This document shows positions 27,103 to 37,373 of a stretch of DNA of 64,000 nucleotides, one piece after another (position 1 is the stretch's first letter; each line of letters starts with the position of its first letter). A program made the translations under genes and the position numbers. The stretch comes from Methylomicrobium sp. wino1 (GTDB taxonomy: Bacteria > Pseudomonadota > Gammaproteobacteria > Methylococcales > Methylomonadaceae): the NCBI RefSeq assembly GCF_003932755.1, contig NZ_CP024202.1:3658001-3722000 (forward strand), read 5' to 3'. The notes under the pieces were generated by a model. That model saw only the letters and a list, made by a program, of their open reading frames with translations. It searched no databases and was not told the DNA's origin.

Positions 27103-28854
27103 TTAGGTTTTGAATTGTCCGACCATTTCTTTCAATTGGCTGGCCAAGGTCAACAACTCTCGGCATGCGGTCGTTGTATTTCTGGCGCCTACCGATGTTT
27201 CGTTAGAGACGGAGCTGATGTTGCTGATGTTGCGGTTGATTTCCTCGGCAACCATGCTTTGTTGTTCGGCGGCGTTAGCGATTAGATTGTTCATGTCGTT
27301 GATCGTATCGATTTTGTCGCTGATACTGGCGATTGCTTCGCCGGCCGATGCGGCTTGGTCGACGCTGGTTGTGGCTTGCTTTTTGCCGTTTTCCATAACT
27401 TTGACCGCCTGTTCGGCGCGGGTTTGTAAGCGTTCTATCGTTTTTTGGATTTCCAATGTTGAATTTTGCGTGCGGCTTGCCAGCGTTCTGACTTCGTCGG
27501 CGACAACCGCGAATCCTCGGCCTTGTTCTCCGGCTCTAGCCGCTTCGATTGCGGCATTCAATGCCAGGAGGTTGGTTTGTTCGGCGATACCTTGAATGAC
27601 GCCTAATACTTCGCCGATGCTATTGCTATCCGACTGTAGTTCATGAATCACATGCGCGGCATTTTCCACTTCGGATGCCAACCGGTTAATGTCTGCAACG
27701 GCAGCCGTCACAACATTTTTGCCTGTCAACGCTTCGGCGTCTGCTTTTGATGCGGCATCTGAGGCTTTAACAGCATTGCGAGCGACTTCTTGAACGGTGG
27801 CTGTCATCTCCTCCATTGCTGTCGCTACTTGTGTGGTTTCGGATTGTTGCCTATCGACACCGTGTTCGGTTTCTTCGGAAATATTAGCAAGTCGTTGCGA
27901 GGCTTGAGTCAGTTGCTCGCTGGTCGTGCTGATGTGGTCGACGGTCTTGGCTATTTTTTTCACGAAATTGTTGAAGCTATGCGCAACCCAAGCAAATTCC
28001 GTTTTTCCTTCGGTTTTCAGCCTGGCTCTGAGGTCGCCTTCTCCGCTGGCAATGTCTTGTAGTTTTAGCGCCAGATCGGTTAGCGGTGCAATGATGATGC
28101 GGTTCATCGAAATATAACCGGCTGCACCTATGATGATCAACGTGATAATCGTAAAGCCGATTGCATACAGTACATGGATTCTTAGCTGTTCATTGACACG
28201 ATTCAACGGTGTAATGATTTCAAAAGCGCCATGAAGATCGCCTGCACGTTTGTTTTCCATTCGATAACCAAGAATATCGCTTCCTGCGTAATTGCCCCAT
28301 AGTTCGCTAGAGGTTGCCGGATCGCCATGGCAGAATTCGCATTGTTTGGCCAGTCTTACCGGTCTAAAGTAACGGATTTCTTGAGTTTCTTCGTCGATGT
28401 AGGAGTATTCTGTAGACTGAGGATTATTTTGGAAAAACTGAAGTGCTTTTTGTTCCAGCGCATCGGCTTCGTTTGCAGGGTTCCGGGCGCCGACTCGAGG
28501 TGCTTTGAATCGGAAATTCCCTTCTTTGGCTTTGGCTTCGACGACATCCATTGCATTCATGACAGGGACCGTCGCCAAAATTTTTGCTCTGCGTTCCGGG
28601 TTAATGCTGTCGCCGGCCATTATTTTTACTAGCTCGACAGAAAAAATACCGCTTTCCCATTTTTGATTGGTATTTTCCCTAACCGACTCGGAAACCAATA
28701 GCAGGTTTTTGGCATTTTGAATTTCGGATTCGATCAGTTTTTGTTTTTCCGATATGCCGTACGTTACTAATAAGCCACAAGCTATGATTGCCAGTCCCGT
28801 AAGGGTGATAGCCACTACTTTAACGCCAACAGAGTTCCAATTCATCATTATCAT
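27103..28854 (-). CDS. Methyl-accepting chemotaxis protein with CxxCH heme motif
   Basis: A 583-residue chemoreceptor. It has an N-terminal membrane helix (residues 12-32), a periplasmic DUF3365 (Tll0287-like) sensor domain (about 40-210), a second helix near 225-245, HAMP, and a cytoplasmic signalling domain with the conserved hairpin tip [20 protein letters not shown]. Within the sensor, QCEFCHGDP carries C172, C175 and H176, the CxxCH signature of covalent heme c attachment. This suggests sensing of redox state or a small gas such as O2 or NO; the ligand is inference. The start at 28854 follows GGAG on the minus strand. No che genes are nearby. Confidence 0.92.
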   Translation of the reverse strand: MIMMNWNSVGVKVVAITLTGLAIIACGLLVTYGISEKQKLIESEIQNAKNLLLVSESVRENTNQKWESGIFSVELVKIMAGDSINPERRAKILATVPVMNAMDVVEAKAKEGNFRFKAPRVGARNPANEADALEQKALQFFQNNPQSTEYSYIDEETQEIRYFRPVRLAKQCEFCHGDPATSSELWGNYAGSDILGYRMENKRAGDLHGAFEIITPLNRVNEQLRIHVLYAIGFTIITLIIIGAAGYISMNRIIIAPLTDLALKLQDIASGEGDLRARLKTEGKTEFAWVAHSFNNFVKKIAKTVDHISTTSEQLTQASQRLANISEETEHGVDRQQSETTQVATAMEEMTATVQEVARNAVKASDAASKADAEALTGKNVVTAAVADINRLASEVENAAHVIHELQSDSNSIGEVLGVIQGIAEQTNLLALNAAIEAARAGEQGRGFAVVADEVRTLASRTQNSTLEIQKTIERLQTRAEQAVKVMENGKKQATTSVDQAASAGEAIASISDKIDTINDMNNLIANAAEQQSMVAEEINRNISNISSVSNETSVGARNTTTACRELLTLASQLKEMVGQFKT

Positions 28855-30067
28855 TTTTGTTCTCCAGCATATCCTGAGTAGGTATTATATGCGATATGCA
28901 TTGTCAATTGGCCGTACAGTTCGAACCTGGTTACGGATTTAGTTGTTAAAAAGTCATTTTTCGACGTAGGTTATTTATTCATAGACACGCGTGACACGAT
29001 ACATCTATTAGCCCGAAACCGATATTGTAAGCTTCAATTCAATCGACTCAAGTACTTGCCTATGAAGGGATTGCAAATCATACCGCCGGAAACGGTCGAA
29101 ATAGCGGGTTTAGCATGGTTAAAAAACCGCCTCGCTACTAAAACACCCTCGCCAACACGCCCCTCACCCTCTGTAGAATAGGCGCATTTCGATCGGATCG
29201 GGGTAATTTACGCAGAAAATAGCTACCTTAAAAAATTTAATTTTTACAGTACCTTCTATTACATATTCTTAATAAAGAGCGATTTAATGGAGCGGTCGCG
29301 AAGGTCACATCGTTAATTAGAATAGCTTATAAATCGGCTGATGAGTATTTTACTTTAATAGTAGTAAGGTTATATCGCTAAAAAACGAATTTTATGAATT
29401 AAATCATAAAAATAACCTGCGTCATCAGGCGCATAAACACGAATCCGGAACCGGTTTATCACTTTTTTATCATAAACAATGTCTTAACCTAAGTCTTAAT
29501 TAATGTAGTGTCTTCGGTCTAACATAATGAATTGTATAAGTTAAAATCCATCCCAATTTTAAACCCAACGTTTAAAAATATGGCTAGCCAACATATACAG
29601 ACATAATATTTATTTTTAATTATTATTCAATATCTTATAAACGAAAAATGATAAAGCTTGGTTAGTTTTGCTGAAGAAATCGTTTGTATGTATCGTACAG
29701 AGTATGGTCGCGGAGAAATCGGACCATTCGCATTTCAAATTGCGGTATTGTTTGAGTAGGCGGCTACCGGGTGCCGAGGTTTTATTAACACGAAATTATA
29801 CAATGGATACGATCAAATCGATACTCCAAAGAGTTATTACCAGCAATTCCGAGTTTGAGCATGCTCTCGAAGTTGAGGGTGTGGAGCATACCTGCTGACA
29901 TCTTCGCTAGCCACGCACCATACCTTCATAAAGTTAACCATTTTTTGAGAACAAAGGGAGTAGTAGCGGTGTTCACATCACAGTTAAGTCGAGAGGATTC
30001 AATCCTTCAATCGTGATCAAGCTGATGTAAACTATGGGTCGTTTTAATCAAAATCGATCGAATCGCT
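28855..30067. other. Long AT-rich gene-free region
   Basis: Over about 1.2 kb I see no gene that can be defended. A 76-codon frame at 29668-29898 overlaps repeat sequence and looks accidental. Bases 29841-29960 are a degenerate dispersed element: the left part (CAGCAATTCCGAGTTTGAGC) matches 34009-34029, and the right part (CACCATACCTTCATAAAGTTA) matches 38225-38250. The rest shows no clear structure. Confidence 0.6.
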
Positions 30068-30550
30068 ATGAAAAAAATCAAAGTTCTTTTTGTTTGCATG
30101 GGTAATATTTGCCGTTCTCCGACCGCCGAAGGAGTTTTTACCAAACTAATTGAAGAGGAAGGGCTTAGTCATTTATTTGAAATTGATTCAGCCGGAACAC
30201 ATGCCTATCATGTTGGCGAACAGCCGGATTTAAGGGCTCAAAAAGCAGCAAGAGAACGTGGTGTCGAATTGCAACATTTGCAAGCCAGGAAAGTTATTTA
30301 TGGGGATTTCGAGGACTATGATTATTTGCTGGTGATGGATGACGACAATTATTCAATTCTGCTTGAAGCTTGTCCCGAAGACCATCGGGGCAAGATAAGT
30401 TATTTGTTGGATCATGCGCCGCATGTTGGTACACGCGAGGTGCCGGATCCATACTACGGCGGTCGGTATGGCTTTGAGCGTGTGTTGGATTTGGTTGAGG
30501 AGGCCGCGGTGGGTTTTTTGAATCGGTTGAGAGAGAAAGGGGAGATATGA
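30068..30550 (+). CDS. Low-molecular-weight protein-tyrosine phosphatase
   Basis: A 160-residue enzyme with the phosphatase loop CMGNICRS (nucleophile C10, R16) at the N-terminus and the general-acid motif DPYYGG near residue 125. It removes phosphate from protein tyrosines, or in the related arsenate reductases acts on arsenate; the Asp-Pro-Tyr motif favours the phosphatase. There is no neighbouring tyrosine kinase or exopolysaccharide gene that would indicate the substrate. Length is normal for the family. Confidence 0.9.
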   Translation: MKKIKVLFVCMGNICRSPTAEGVFTKLIEEEGLSHLFEIDSAGTHAYHVGEQPDLRAQKAARERGVELQHLQARKVIYGDFEDYDYLLVMDDDNYSILLEACPEDHRGKISYLLDHAPHVGTREVPDPYYGGRYGFERVLDLVEEAAVGFLNRLREKGEI

Positions 30551-30872
30551 CCTGGAAAAATTCAAATCCAAGTTGTACTGGTTTGGCTTAAAAAAGCGGA
30601 GCCGTTAGGCGGCGAAGAATTCGTCGAAGAATGCTCATCGTAGATCAAAATTCGGCACCAGGGTGCCTGTCAAAGGCCCAGCACCTAAATTATCCAAGAT
30701 AGTTAACCATAACCAATAAATTATGGAATTTAGGTTCTGAGTTCACGGTGGTTCTCGATAGGCACATCCCATACCTTTTACTGTTTTTGAATCAAACAGA
30801 AAATAAAGTCGGCGCCGAGATTTGATGTGTGAAAAGTATAATGTATGACTTCCAATAAAAGAGGAGAAAAAT
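30551..30872. repeat. Dispersed TATACC-ended element, copy 2, filling the spacer
   Basis: Bases 30634-30840 carry the inverted ends of the family (GTAGATCAAAATTCGGCACC at the left; reverse complement ATACTTTTCACACATCAAAT at the right, followed by CTCGGCGCC). Bases 30677-30741 are a copy of the nested 65-bp palindrome. The right end of the element lies about 30 bases before the next gene and includes TATAAT-like sequence (30837-30842), so the element could supply a promoter -10 box. No gene is seen. Confidence 0.7.
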
Positions 30873-31595
30873 ATGGCGATTGTGTCGAATACTGTCGACT
30901 ATCTGGATGGCGATGCGGTTTTAGAAGGTTTTTTTGCCTATGACGATGCATTGAAAGGTCGGCGCCCTGCCGTGTTGATTAGTCATGCTTGGGGCGGGCG
31001 AGACGAATTTATTGCCGATAAGGCAAAAAAACTTGCAGAGTTGGGATATGTCGGTTTCGCATTGGATATGTACGGTAAAGGCAAACGAGGGAGCAGCATC
31101 GAGGAAAACTCTCAATTGATGCAACCATTTATGGATGATCGCGCGATGTTGCAAAGGCGCATTGCTGCAGCTTTGTCGGCGGTTAAATTATTGCCTTGGG
31201 TCGACGATCAAATGATTGCGGCGATCGGCTTTTGTTTCGGTGGCCTGTGTGTGCTCGATTTGGCCAGGACCGGTGTCGAACTAAAAGGCGTGGCAAGTTT
31301 TCACGGCTTGCTGATTCCGCCGGGCAATCTGGTTGCTGCTGATATCAAGGCCAAAGTGTTAGTGATGCATGGTAATGACGATCCGATGGTGCCGGTCGAT
31401 CATGTCGTGGCGTTGGAGAAAGAGTTGACCGACGCAGGTGCTGATTGGCAAATACATGTTTACGGCAATACCGTTCATGCGTTTACAAATCCGGTGGCTA
31501 ACGATCCTGGTTTCGGAACCGTCTATAACGCCCTTGCCGACAATCGTTCCTGGAAAAGTTTGGTTGCGTTTTTTCAAGAGGTTTTCGTGCGATAG
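30873..31595 (+). CDS. Dienelactone hydrolase family protein
   Basis: A 240-residue alpha/beta hydrolase. The nucleophile elbow is GFCFGG with a cysteine, as in true dienelactone hydrolases, and the likely acid and base are in GNDDPMVP and VHAFTNP, giving a Cys-Asp-His triad. The substrate is probably an ester or lactone, but no aromatic-degradation genes are near, so a specific pathway cannot be named. The ribosome site AGAGGAGA (30859-30866) supports the start. Confidence 0.88.
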   Translation: MAIVSNTVDYLDGDAVLEGFFAYDDALKGRRPAVLISHAWGGRDEFIADKAKKLAELGYVGFALDMYGKGKRGSSIEENSQLMQPFMDDRAMLQRRIAAALSAVKLLPWVDDQMIAAIGFCFGGLCVLDLARTGVELKGVASFHGLLIPPGNLVAADIKAKVLVMHGNDDPMVPVDHVVALEKELTDAGADWQIHVYGNTVHAFTNPVANDPGFGTVYNALADNRSWKSLVAFFQEVFVR

Positions 31596-31776
31596 GTAAT
31601 ATCTGTCGTGGCGTTTATCTGAGTCCTGGATCCAACAAATGAGAGAATGAGCAATTGCTTGCCCAGTATGAACAAAACATTTATAATTAGCCGTTTTGGC
31701 GCATTCCGTGCCATATCCTTGCTTTACCATCTTTCTTAAGACAGGGATGGAAGGCTTTTTCCCGAAAGGAGTAATC

Positions 31777-32214
31777 ATGCGACATTATGAAATTGTCTTT
31801 TTAGTCCATCCCGACCAAAGTGCTCAGGTTGCGGCGATGGTTGACCGTTACAAAGCGACCATAGAGGCGGCGTCCGGCAAAATTCACCGTCTTGAAGATT
31901 GGGGCCGTAGGCATTTAGCGTATCCAATTAACAAAATTCATAAAGCTCATTACGTGTTGATGAACATCGAATGCGATCAACCGACTCTTGAAGAACTGGA
32001 AAGCGGTTTTCGTTTTAACGATGCGATTTTACGTAGTATGACACTTTTGAGAAAAGAAGCGGTCACCGAACCTTCTAAAATCGCGAATTCGACAGCGGAT
32101 GAAAACAAAGCGGCCGAGTTAAAGGCTAAAGCCGACGCTGATGATTCCGATGCCGAAGAAGTTAAAGACTCGGCAAAAGATGATAAGACCGACGGAACAG
32201 TATCCGAAGAATAA
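31777..32214 (+). CDS. rpsF: 30S ribosomal protein bS6
   Basis: A 145-residue protein starting [14 protein letters not shown], with the conserved [12 protein letters not shown]. It binds the central domain of 16S rRNA together with bS18. The C-terminal 40 residues are an acidic, Lys/Asp-rich extension ([16 protein letters not shown]), somewhat longer than usual. The start at 31777 follows AAAGGAG at 31766-31772; an upstream in-frame extension is not supported. It heads the conserved block rpsF-rpsR-DUF2232-rplI. Confidence 0.96.
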   Translation: MRHYEIVFLVHPDQSAQVAAMVDRYKATIEAASGKIHRLEDWGRRHLAYPINKIHKAHYVLMNIECDQPTLEELESGFRFNDAILRSMTLLRKEAVTEPSKIANSTADENKAAELKAKADADDSDAEEVKDSAKDDKTDGTVSEE

Positions 32215-32238
32215 CCGTTATTGAATCGAGAGAAAATT

Positions 32239-32466
32239 ATGGCACGTAACATGAGACGTAAAAAACTAAGCCGCTTTAGTACGGATGGGTCAAACGAAAT
32301 CGATTATAAAGATATCGATACATTGAGCGAGTATATTACCGAAACCGGAAAAATCGTTCCTAGTCGCATCACCGGAACGAGCGCCAAACACCAAAGACAG
32401 TTGTCGACGGCAATTAAGCGCGCGCGTTTTATCGCATTATTACCGTATTGCGATGCACATAACTAA
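32239..32466 (+). CDS. rpsR: 30S ribosomal protein bS18
   Basis: A 75-residue basic protein with the family core [19 protein letters not shown] and [26 protein letters not shown]. It forms a heterodimer with bS6 on the small subunit. The ATG at 32239 behind GAGAG gives the expected length. It lies 24 bases after rpsF. Confidence 0.96.
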   Translation: MARNMRRKKLSRFSTDGSNEIDYKDIDTLSEYITETGKIVPSRITGTSAKHQRQLSTAIKRARFIALLPYCDAHN

Positions 32467-32482
32467 AATTTAAACCGGGCGT

Positions 32483-33382
32483 ATGCAATTTTTAGCGAAA
32501 TACATCATGCGAGGGAGAATGCAGGCCATCATGGTTGCATCGACCCTAGCTTTAATATCGCTGATCATTCCCCCGGTAAGTATTGTAAGTTCGGCTACCG
32601 TTGCTTTGGTGACATTGCGTCGAGGAGCGTATGAAGGGCTGTGGGTGCTATTATTTGCCAGCGCCGCGGCTGCCGCATTGGGGCTTTTGGTCTTAGGTGG
32701 ATATCAATTTGCACTGCTGTACGGTTTGGTGATGTGGTCGCCGATCTGGATTATCTCAATCGTTTTGAGAGAAGGCAGGCATTTGTCTCTTGCGGTTGAA
32801 ATAGCGATATTGCTCGGTGCGCTTGGAGTACTAGGATTTTATCTGTATCAAGGTTCTCCGGCTGAATTTTGGCGACCGATGCTGCAACAGATGATTAAGC
32901 CTATGCTTGAATCATCTCCGGATATGCCGGTTGACAATATCGAGCAATCGGTTCAAGCCATGGCTCATTATATGACAGGAGTCGTTGCTGCCGGCACTAT
33001 CTTTAGCCTTTTATTCGGGCTTTTTTTAGGTAGGTGGTGGCAATCGATACTCTTTAATCCCGGCGGCTTCAGGGGTGAGTATTTGTCCTTGAGTACTCAT
33101 CCTCGTCTGGCCATAGGCAGCATCTTCGTAATAGCAGTGGCGTGGTTTGGCAGCGGCATATTTTCGGAAGTCGCGTGGAATATCACAATTCTGTTGTTTG
33201 TGCTCTATACCTTCATAGGGGCTGCGGTATTGCATTTGATGTTATCAAGGATGAGCTCCGGGCGATTTTTGGTACCGATGTTTTACATCACGTTATTGAT
33301 CATACCTCATGTCATGTTCCCGGTTGCCGTTTTAGGCCTGGTAGATACGTGGTTGAACTTACGAAATAAATTTTCCAAATAA
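32483..33382 (+). CDS. DUF2232 (YybS-like) membrane protein
   Basis: A 299-residue integral membrane protein with about eight hydrophobic segments, from LALISLIIPPVSIVSSATV at the N-terminus to MFYITLLIIPHVMFPVAVLG near the end. Members of this family lie between rpsR and rplI in many gammaproteobacteria; the function is unknown. It follows rpsR by 16 bases and precedes rplI by 57, so it is cotranscribed with the ribosomal genes. Confidence 0.88.
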   Translation: MQFLAKYIMRGRMQAIMVASTLALISLIIPPVSIVSSATVALVTLRRGAYEGLWVLLFASAAAAALGLLVLGGYQFALLYGLVMWSPIWIISIVLREGRHLSLAVEIAILLGALGVLGFYLYQGSPAEFWRPMLQQMIKPMLESSPDMPVDNIEQSVQAMAHYMTGVVAAGTIFSLLFGLFLGRWWQSILFNPGGFRGEYLSLSTHPRLAIGSIFVIAVAWFGSGIFSEVAWNITILLFVLYTFIGAAVLHLMLSRMSSGRFLVPMFYITLLIIPHVMFPVAVLGLVDTWLNLRNKFSK

Positions 33383-33439
33383 TCCGGCGCCTAATGGCGC
33401 GAAATAATTCGGTGATAGCCGAAACAGAGGTATATAACG

Positions 33440-33886
33440 ATGGAAGTGATTCTTCTTGAAAAAATTGCAAACCTGGGTAACTTGGGCGATAAGGCCAGCG
33501 TAAGACCCGGTTACGGCAGAAACTTTTTATTGCCGAAAGGTAAAGCTGTTTCAGCAACCGCTTCAAAAATAGCCGAGTTCGAGGCGCGCCGCGCCGAACT
33601 AGAACAAGCGGCCGCCGAGAAATTGTTAGCGGCTCAAACGAGAGCGGAAGTATTGAATAATCTGTCGGTAACTGTTACACATAAAGCTGGCGACGAAGGC
33701 AAATTGTTCGGTTCCGTTGGCACTCAAAACATTGCCGATGCGTTGACTGAAGCCGGTGCAAAGGTTGAAAAACATGAAGTGCGGTTGCCTGAAGGGGCGA
33801 TTCGTCAAGTCGGCGATTATGAAGTCGATATCGACCTGCATTCGGATGTTATTGCGATTGTTAAGTTGACCGTCGCTGCCGAATAA
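33440..33886 (+). CDS. rplI: 50S ribosomal protein bL9
   Basis: A 148-residue protein with the N-terminal rRNA-binding domain ([35 protein letters not shown]), the long connecting helix and the C-terminal domain ([16 protein letters not shown]). It belongs to the large subunit and is last in the ribosomal block. Length and motifs are normal. A ribosome site GAGG lies just upstream (33427-33430). Confidence 0.96.
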   Translation: MEVILLEKIANLGNLGDKASVRPGYGRNFLLPKGKAVSATASKIAEFEARRAELEQAAAEKLLAAQTRAEVLNNLSVTVTHKAGDEGKLFGSVGTQNIADALTEAGAKVEKHEVRLPEGAIRQVGDYEVDIDLHSDVIAIVKLTVAAE

Positions 33887-33901
33887 ATCGAAAGTACGAT
33901 T

Positions 33902-33938
33902 AACCAGGGCAGAAACCTTTTTGCCCTGGTTGTCTTTT
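33902..33938 (+). terminator. Rho-independent terminator after rplI
   Basis: AACCAGGGCA (33902-33911) pairs perfectly with TGCCCTGGTT (33922-33931), followed by GTCTTTT. It sits 15 bases after the rplI stop and ends the ribosomal operon. Confidence 0.88.
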
Positions 33939-34728
33939 AATCATCAGTCTTATCTTACCCACCGTTAACCGGTCTAATGCTCCGGTGTCTTTATATCACC
34001 ACCGTCTTCAGCAATTCCCAGTTTGAGCAGTTTCGACAATCTTAGGGTGTGGGGTATGCCTGTCGAGGACCGCCGCAAATCTATCCATGGGGGCTTGGAG
34101 TCAGCTAATCGCCAAGGATGGCGTGAATGCAGATTTTGCAGGAGCAAAAAATCTGCCCCTGATGCCGGCATCCTCGCCAAGCACACCCTTCACCCTTTCT
34201 GATCCCCAAATTGGGTATTGCTGCCATCGTCTTTCGCAGATTGGCAGAAGTTAATAAATGTGGCTATGGTTGTTTTTAAATCCTCTAAGATTGCCTATTC
34301 ATCAACAATGCCCATTACAACCGCATAAGCAACATTGAAATTAATGTTCCTATTATTGTATTTTTATACAGGGTATTGGGACACGCCTATTTCATATCGA
34401 TGTCTCAGCTCGCATAATTCGCCTTTGCTAATCGCGCCGCTATGCCATTCATCAAAACTTTTATTCAGTTTTTTAGTTCCTGAAAGTTTACAGCACTTGG
34501 TAAGAGTTATTATTAAATAATAAATTTAGGCTACCCTTTCGGGGAGTCAAGAAGTCTTTGTAAGGGCATAGCCAGTTATTGCGCTAACTTTTTATTCTTT
34601 GTGATCTTCATGGTGAAATGCTTTTTTTAAGTTGAAACCATTGATGCGAATGAGGGATTCACATTGCATAATATTTTTTAAGTTTGCGCTATAATTTATC
34701 GAAATATAATGATTTTGTTGTAATCAGT
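33939..34728. other. Spacer with dispersed element
   Basis: Bases 34009-34223 form an element whose ends are inverted (CAGCAATTCCCAGTTTGAG at the left, reverse complement CAGCAATACCCAATTTGGG at the right). It contains the 40-bp module at 34116-34157. A short inverted copy of TTCACCATGAAGA lies near 34610. Bases 34230-34600 and 34640-34720 show no gene; a 61-codon frame at 34335 is not convincing. The promoter of the next gene probably lies in the AT-rich end. Confidence 0.65.
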
Positions 34729-35232
34729 ATGAGTTTTCCTATGCGCTTTTTAATCAGTAATTTAAAAAGTATTGCTTTAATTTTTGTGGTCGCGTTGTTA
34801 ACTGCTTGTTCAGGAGGTCAAAAAAAAACGGCTTCAATATCTTTGTTCGGTTCCGAAGCGTTATTAAAGCAAGCGCTCTACGGTCATTACCGAGAATGGG
34901 CGTCGATTCCTTATCAATATGGCGGGCTTTCGAAATCCGGTATCGATTGCTCCGGTTTCGTTTATCTTACTTTCGCGCAGAAGTTAGGTGTCCATTTGCC
35001 TAGAACATCCGACCGCCAAGCCCAAACAGGGCAGCCTATACCGCAGCAGCAATTGAGAACTGGAGATTTGGTATTTTTTAATACGGGTCCCCAACAGCAT
35101 CATGTCGGCATATATATCGAGCAAAGAAGATTCTTGCATGTCTCGACGATTAAGGGAGTCGCGATTTCCAGCATGGATAATCAATACTGGATCGATAGAT
35201 ATTGGAAATCGGTGCGTGTGCTCAGTTCGTAA
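34729..35232 (+). CDS. NlpC/P60 family lipoprotein (cell-wall peptidase)
   Basis: A 167-residue secreted lipoprotein. The signal ends in the lipobox LLTAC, and the rest is one NlpC/P60 domain with the catalytic cysteine in GIDCSGFVY and the histidine in HHVGIYI. Enzymes of this fold cut peptide stems of peptidoglycan. The overall plan matches the Escherichia coli NlpC/Spr kind. Starts at 34729 and 34741 are both possible (neither has a strong ribosome site; the second resembles known NlpC N-termini). The last 11 bases overlap the convergent chromate-transporter gene. Confidence 0.87.
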   Translation: MSFPMRFLISNLKSIALIFVVALLTACSGGQKKTASISLFGSEALLKQALYGHYREWASIPYQYGGLSKSGIDCSGFVYLTFAQKLGVHLPRTSDRQAQTGQPIPQQQLRTGDLVFFNTGPQQHHVGIYIEQRRFLHVSTIKGVAISSMDNQYWIDRYWKSVRVLSS

Positions 35233-36616
35233 TGAACAACGAATAAAGCAATCCCAGTATCGCGCTAAAGCCGACCACTGTTAGCATTCCACGTTTAAAT
35301 TTAAACAGCAATACGAAAGCGGCTATGCCGGTCAATGCGGCAAATGCATCGAAAGGTCCATTGTAGTTTAACGGCCAAAGAACGTGCCAAGCAAAAAATA
35401 CCGCAAGATTTAAAATCACCCCGACAACGGCGGCAGTAATGCCTTTGAGCGGTGCAGTCAATTTTAGGTCGTTTCGAGTGGCTTCGACTAAGGGGCCGCC
35501 GATCAATATAAATAAAAACGACGGTAAAAAAGTAAATAACGTAGCGATGCTCGCCGCGGAGATGCCGGACCAAACTAAACTGTCTGACGGGAATACCGGA
35601 TGATTCCAGCCGCCGACAAAGCCGACGAACGCAACGATCATAATCAACGGTCCGGGAGTTGTTTCGCCCAAGGCCAAGCCATCCATCATTTGCGTGCCGG
35701 TAAGCCAAGAGAAGTGCCCGACTCCTCCTTGGTAAACATAGGGCAGTACTGCATAAGCTCCGCCAAAGGTTAATAGCGCGGCTTTGGTAAAAAACCAGGC
35801 CATTTGTGCCAATAAGCTATGCCTACCGAAATTGAACAGCAATACCATGATCAGGATTGCCCAAATCCCGAAACCGGTCAAACCGGTTTTAAAAAATTTT
35901 GACCAAGTAAACTTTGCGTGTTCAGGCATGGCCGTATGATCGTCAATAATGGCAGGTCCATAACATTTTATTGAGCTCGCAGGATATTCGTGCATATGAA
36001 ATTGATTCGGAAAATAATGCGCGCCGAGCCAACCCAAGATGCCGGCGCCGAGCACGATAAGGGGAAACGGAATATTCAATGCAAACATGGCGAAAAAGGA
36101 AAGCGTCGCAATCAGTTTAAGATAACGGTTGCTTAACGCTCGGGAGCCGATTCGATAAGCGGCGAAAACGATAATGGCGGTGACAGCGGGTTTAATACCG
36201 TAGAGTATGCCGGAAACGGCGGGGACATCGTTGAATACCAGATAACTCCAAGTCAGCGCGATTAAAATAAACAGCGAAGGTAGTACGAACAAAACGCCGG
36301 CGGCAATACCGCCCCTTACTCCATGCATCAGCCAACCAATGTAGGTGGCGAGTTGTTGAGCTTCCGGACCGGGTAGAACCATGCAATAATTCAAGGCATG
36401 CAAAAAGCGGTGTTCGGAAATCCATTTTCTTTTTTCGACCAACTCCTGATGCATCATGCTGATTTGGCCTGCCGGACCGCCGAAACTGATGAGGCCGAGT
36501 TTAAACCAATACCAAAGTGCTTGTCTAAAAGGAATCGTATCGATATTCTTATTCAATGTGATTGTCGAAGTGAATTGAGTTTCTTGATTTGCAAATTGCT
36601 TAAGCTTAAGCATCAT
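35222..36616 (-). CDS. chrA: Chromate transporter family protein ChrA
   Basis: A 464-residue membrane protein with two CHR domains, so the full-length two-domain form. Signature parts include FGGPAGQISMMHQ and CMVLPGPEAQQLATYIGWL in the first half and LLTFGGAYAVLPYV and GETTPGPLIMI in the second. Characterised members export chromate, probably driven by the membrane potential; many homologues are not tested and may carry other oxyanions. No chrB regulator is seen next to it. It converges on the NlpC/P60 gene with an 11-base overlap. Confidence 0.9.
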   Translation of the reverse strand: MMLKLKQFANQETQFTSTITLNKNIDTIPFRQALWYWFKLGLISFGGPAGQISMMHQELVEKRKWISEHRFLHALNYCMVLPGPEAQQLATYIGWLMHGVRGGIAAGVLFVLPSLFILIALTWSYLVFNDVPAVSGILYGIKPAVTAIIVFAAYRIGSRALSNRYLKLIATLSFFAMFALNIPFPLIVLGAGILGWLGAHYFPNQFHMHEYPASSIKCYGPAIIDDHTAMPEHAKFTWSKFFKTGLTGFGIWAILIMVLLFNFGRHSLLAQMAWFFTKAALLTFGGAYAVLPYVYQGGVGHFSWLTGTQMMDGLALGETTPGPLIMIVAFVGFVGGWNHPVFPSDSLVWSGISAASIATLFTFLPSFLFILIGGPLVEATRNDLKLTAPLKGITAAVVGVILNLAVFFAWHVLWPLNYNGPFDAFAALTGIAAFVLLFKFKRGMLTVVGFSAILGLLYSLFITN

Positions 36617-37026
36617 CTCTGCCGGAATGACGATTTTAGCTCTGTGTATTAATTTAGCTGATCGATCTTGCTAATAAGATTGATTTTGCATTATATACCT
36701 AATACTAACCAAATTTCGGACATGTGTGCTCGTCAAAAGTCGCCGTAAATAGCCCTCTATGACAAATCTAACCGCCATGGAAGGCGTACATTTAGATTAT
36801 GGTGAAGCAAAAATCCAACGAATCCCAGTACCTGCATAAGATATTACCGAGAATTGATGTGAGAAGAGTATAAATTGAACAAATAACGCTTGGCATGAAA
36901 GCCGTCATGGTGATAATTTGAAGTCCCTTTAAGTTTTTATGAATTTCTTTATGTAATGCAAGAGAGGAGTGTTACTACTTCAATCGGCCAATTTCGACTA
37001 TTTTTGAATAACGAATATAAAAAGAT
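36617..37026. repeat. Spacer with dispersed TATACC-ended element, copy 5
   Basis: Bases 36695-36872 carry the family ends (TATACCTAATACTAACCAAA at the left; reverse complement TATACTCTTCTCACATCAAT at the right) and an eroded version of the 40-bp module near 36775-36815. It is the shortest and most diverged of the five copies. No gene is seen in the rest; it must contain the promoters of chrA and of the STAS/anti-sigma pair. Confidence 0.65.
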
Positions 37027-37365
37027 ATGAATTTAACACAGCAACAATTAGACGGTTTCAATGTGCTTCTCATCAATGAAGAGCGGATCGATGCTCACAA
37101 TTCGAGTGATTTAAAAGCATTTATCATCGATATGATAGAAGTAGGTGAGCCTAATATCGTCGTGCAGTTACAACAGGTCAAGTTTATCGATAGTTCGGGT
37201 CTTGGCGCGTTGTTGGCGGGTTTTAAACATGCGACTGCCAAATCGGGGAAATTGGCTTTATCGAACCTGCAGCCGCAAGTGTTGTCTATGTTTGAATTGA
37301 CCCGACTGAACCGGGTATTCGAAATTTATAATAATTTGGACGAAGCGACCACCAGTGAATCTTAG
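37027..37365 (+). CDS. STAS-domain anti-sigma factor antagonist
   Basis: A 112-residue single STAS domain, with the phosphorylatable serine in FIDSSGLGALLAGF. Proteins of this kind (SpoIIAA/RsbV) bind and neutralise an RsbW-type kinase when unphosphorylated. The RsbW-like kinase is encoded 8 bases downstream, so the pair forms a partner-switching module. The target (sigma factor or another protein) is not in the window. Confidence 0.9.
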   Translation: MNLTQQQLDGFNVLLINEERIDAHNSSDLKAFIIDMIEVGEPNIVVQLQQVKFIDSSGLGALLAGFKHATAKSGKLALSNLQPQVLSMFELTRLNRVFEIYNNLDEATTSES

Positions 37366-37373
37366 AGGCTTTT

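Noticed and set aside
28900..28945. tRNA-like TTCGAACC sequence
   Set aside because: Only the T-loop-like segment is present; no acceptor or anticodon stem can be formed.
29668..29898. 76-codon plus-strand frame in the AT-rich spacer
   Set aside because: No similarity that I recognise, and its end overlaps a dispersed repeat.
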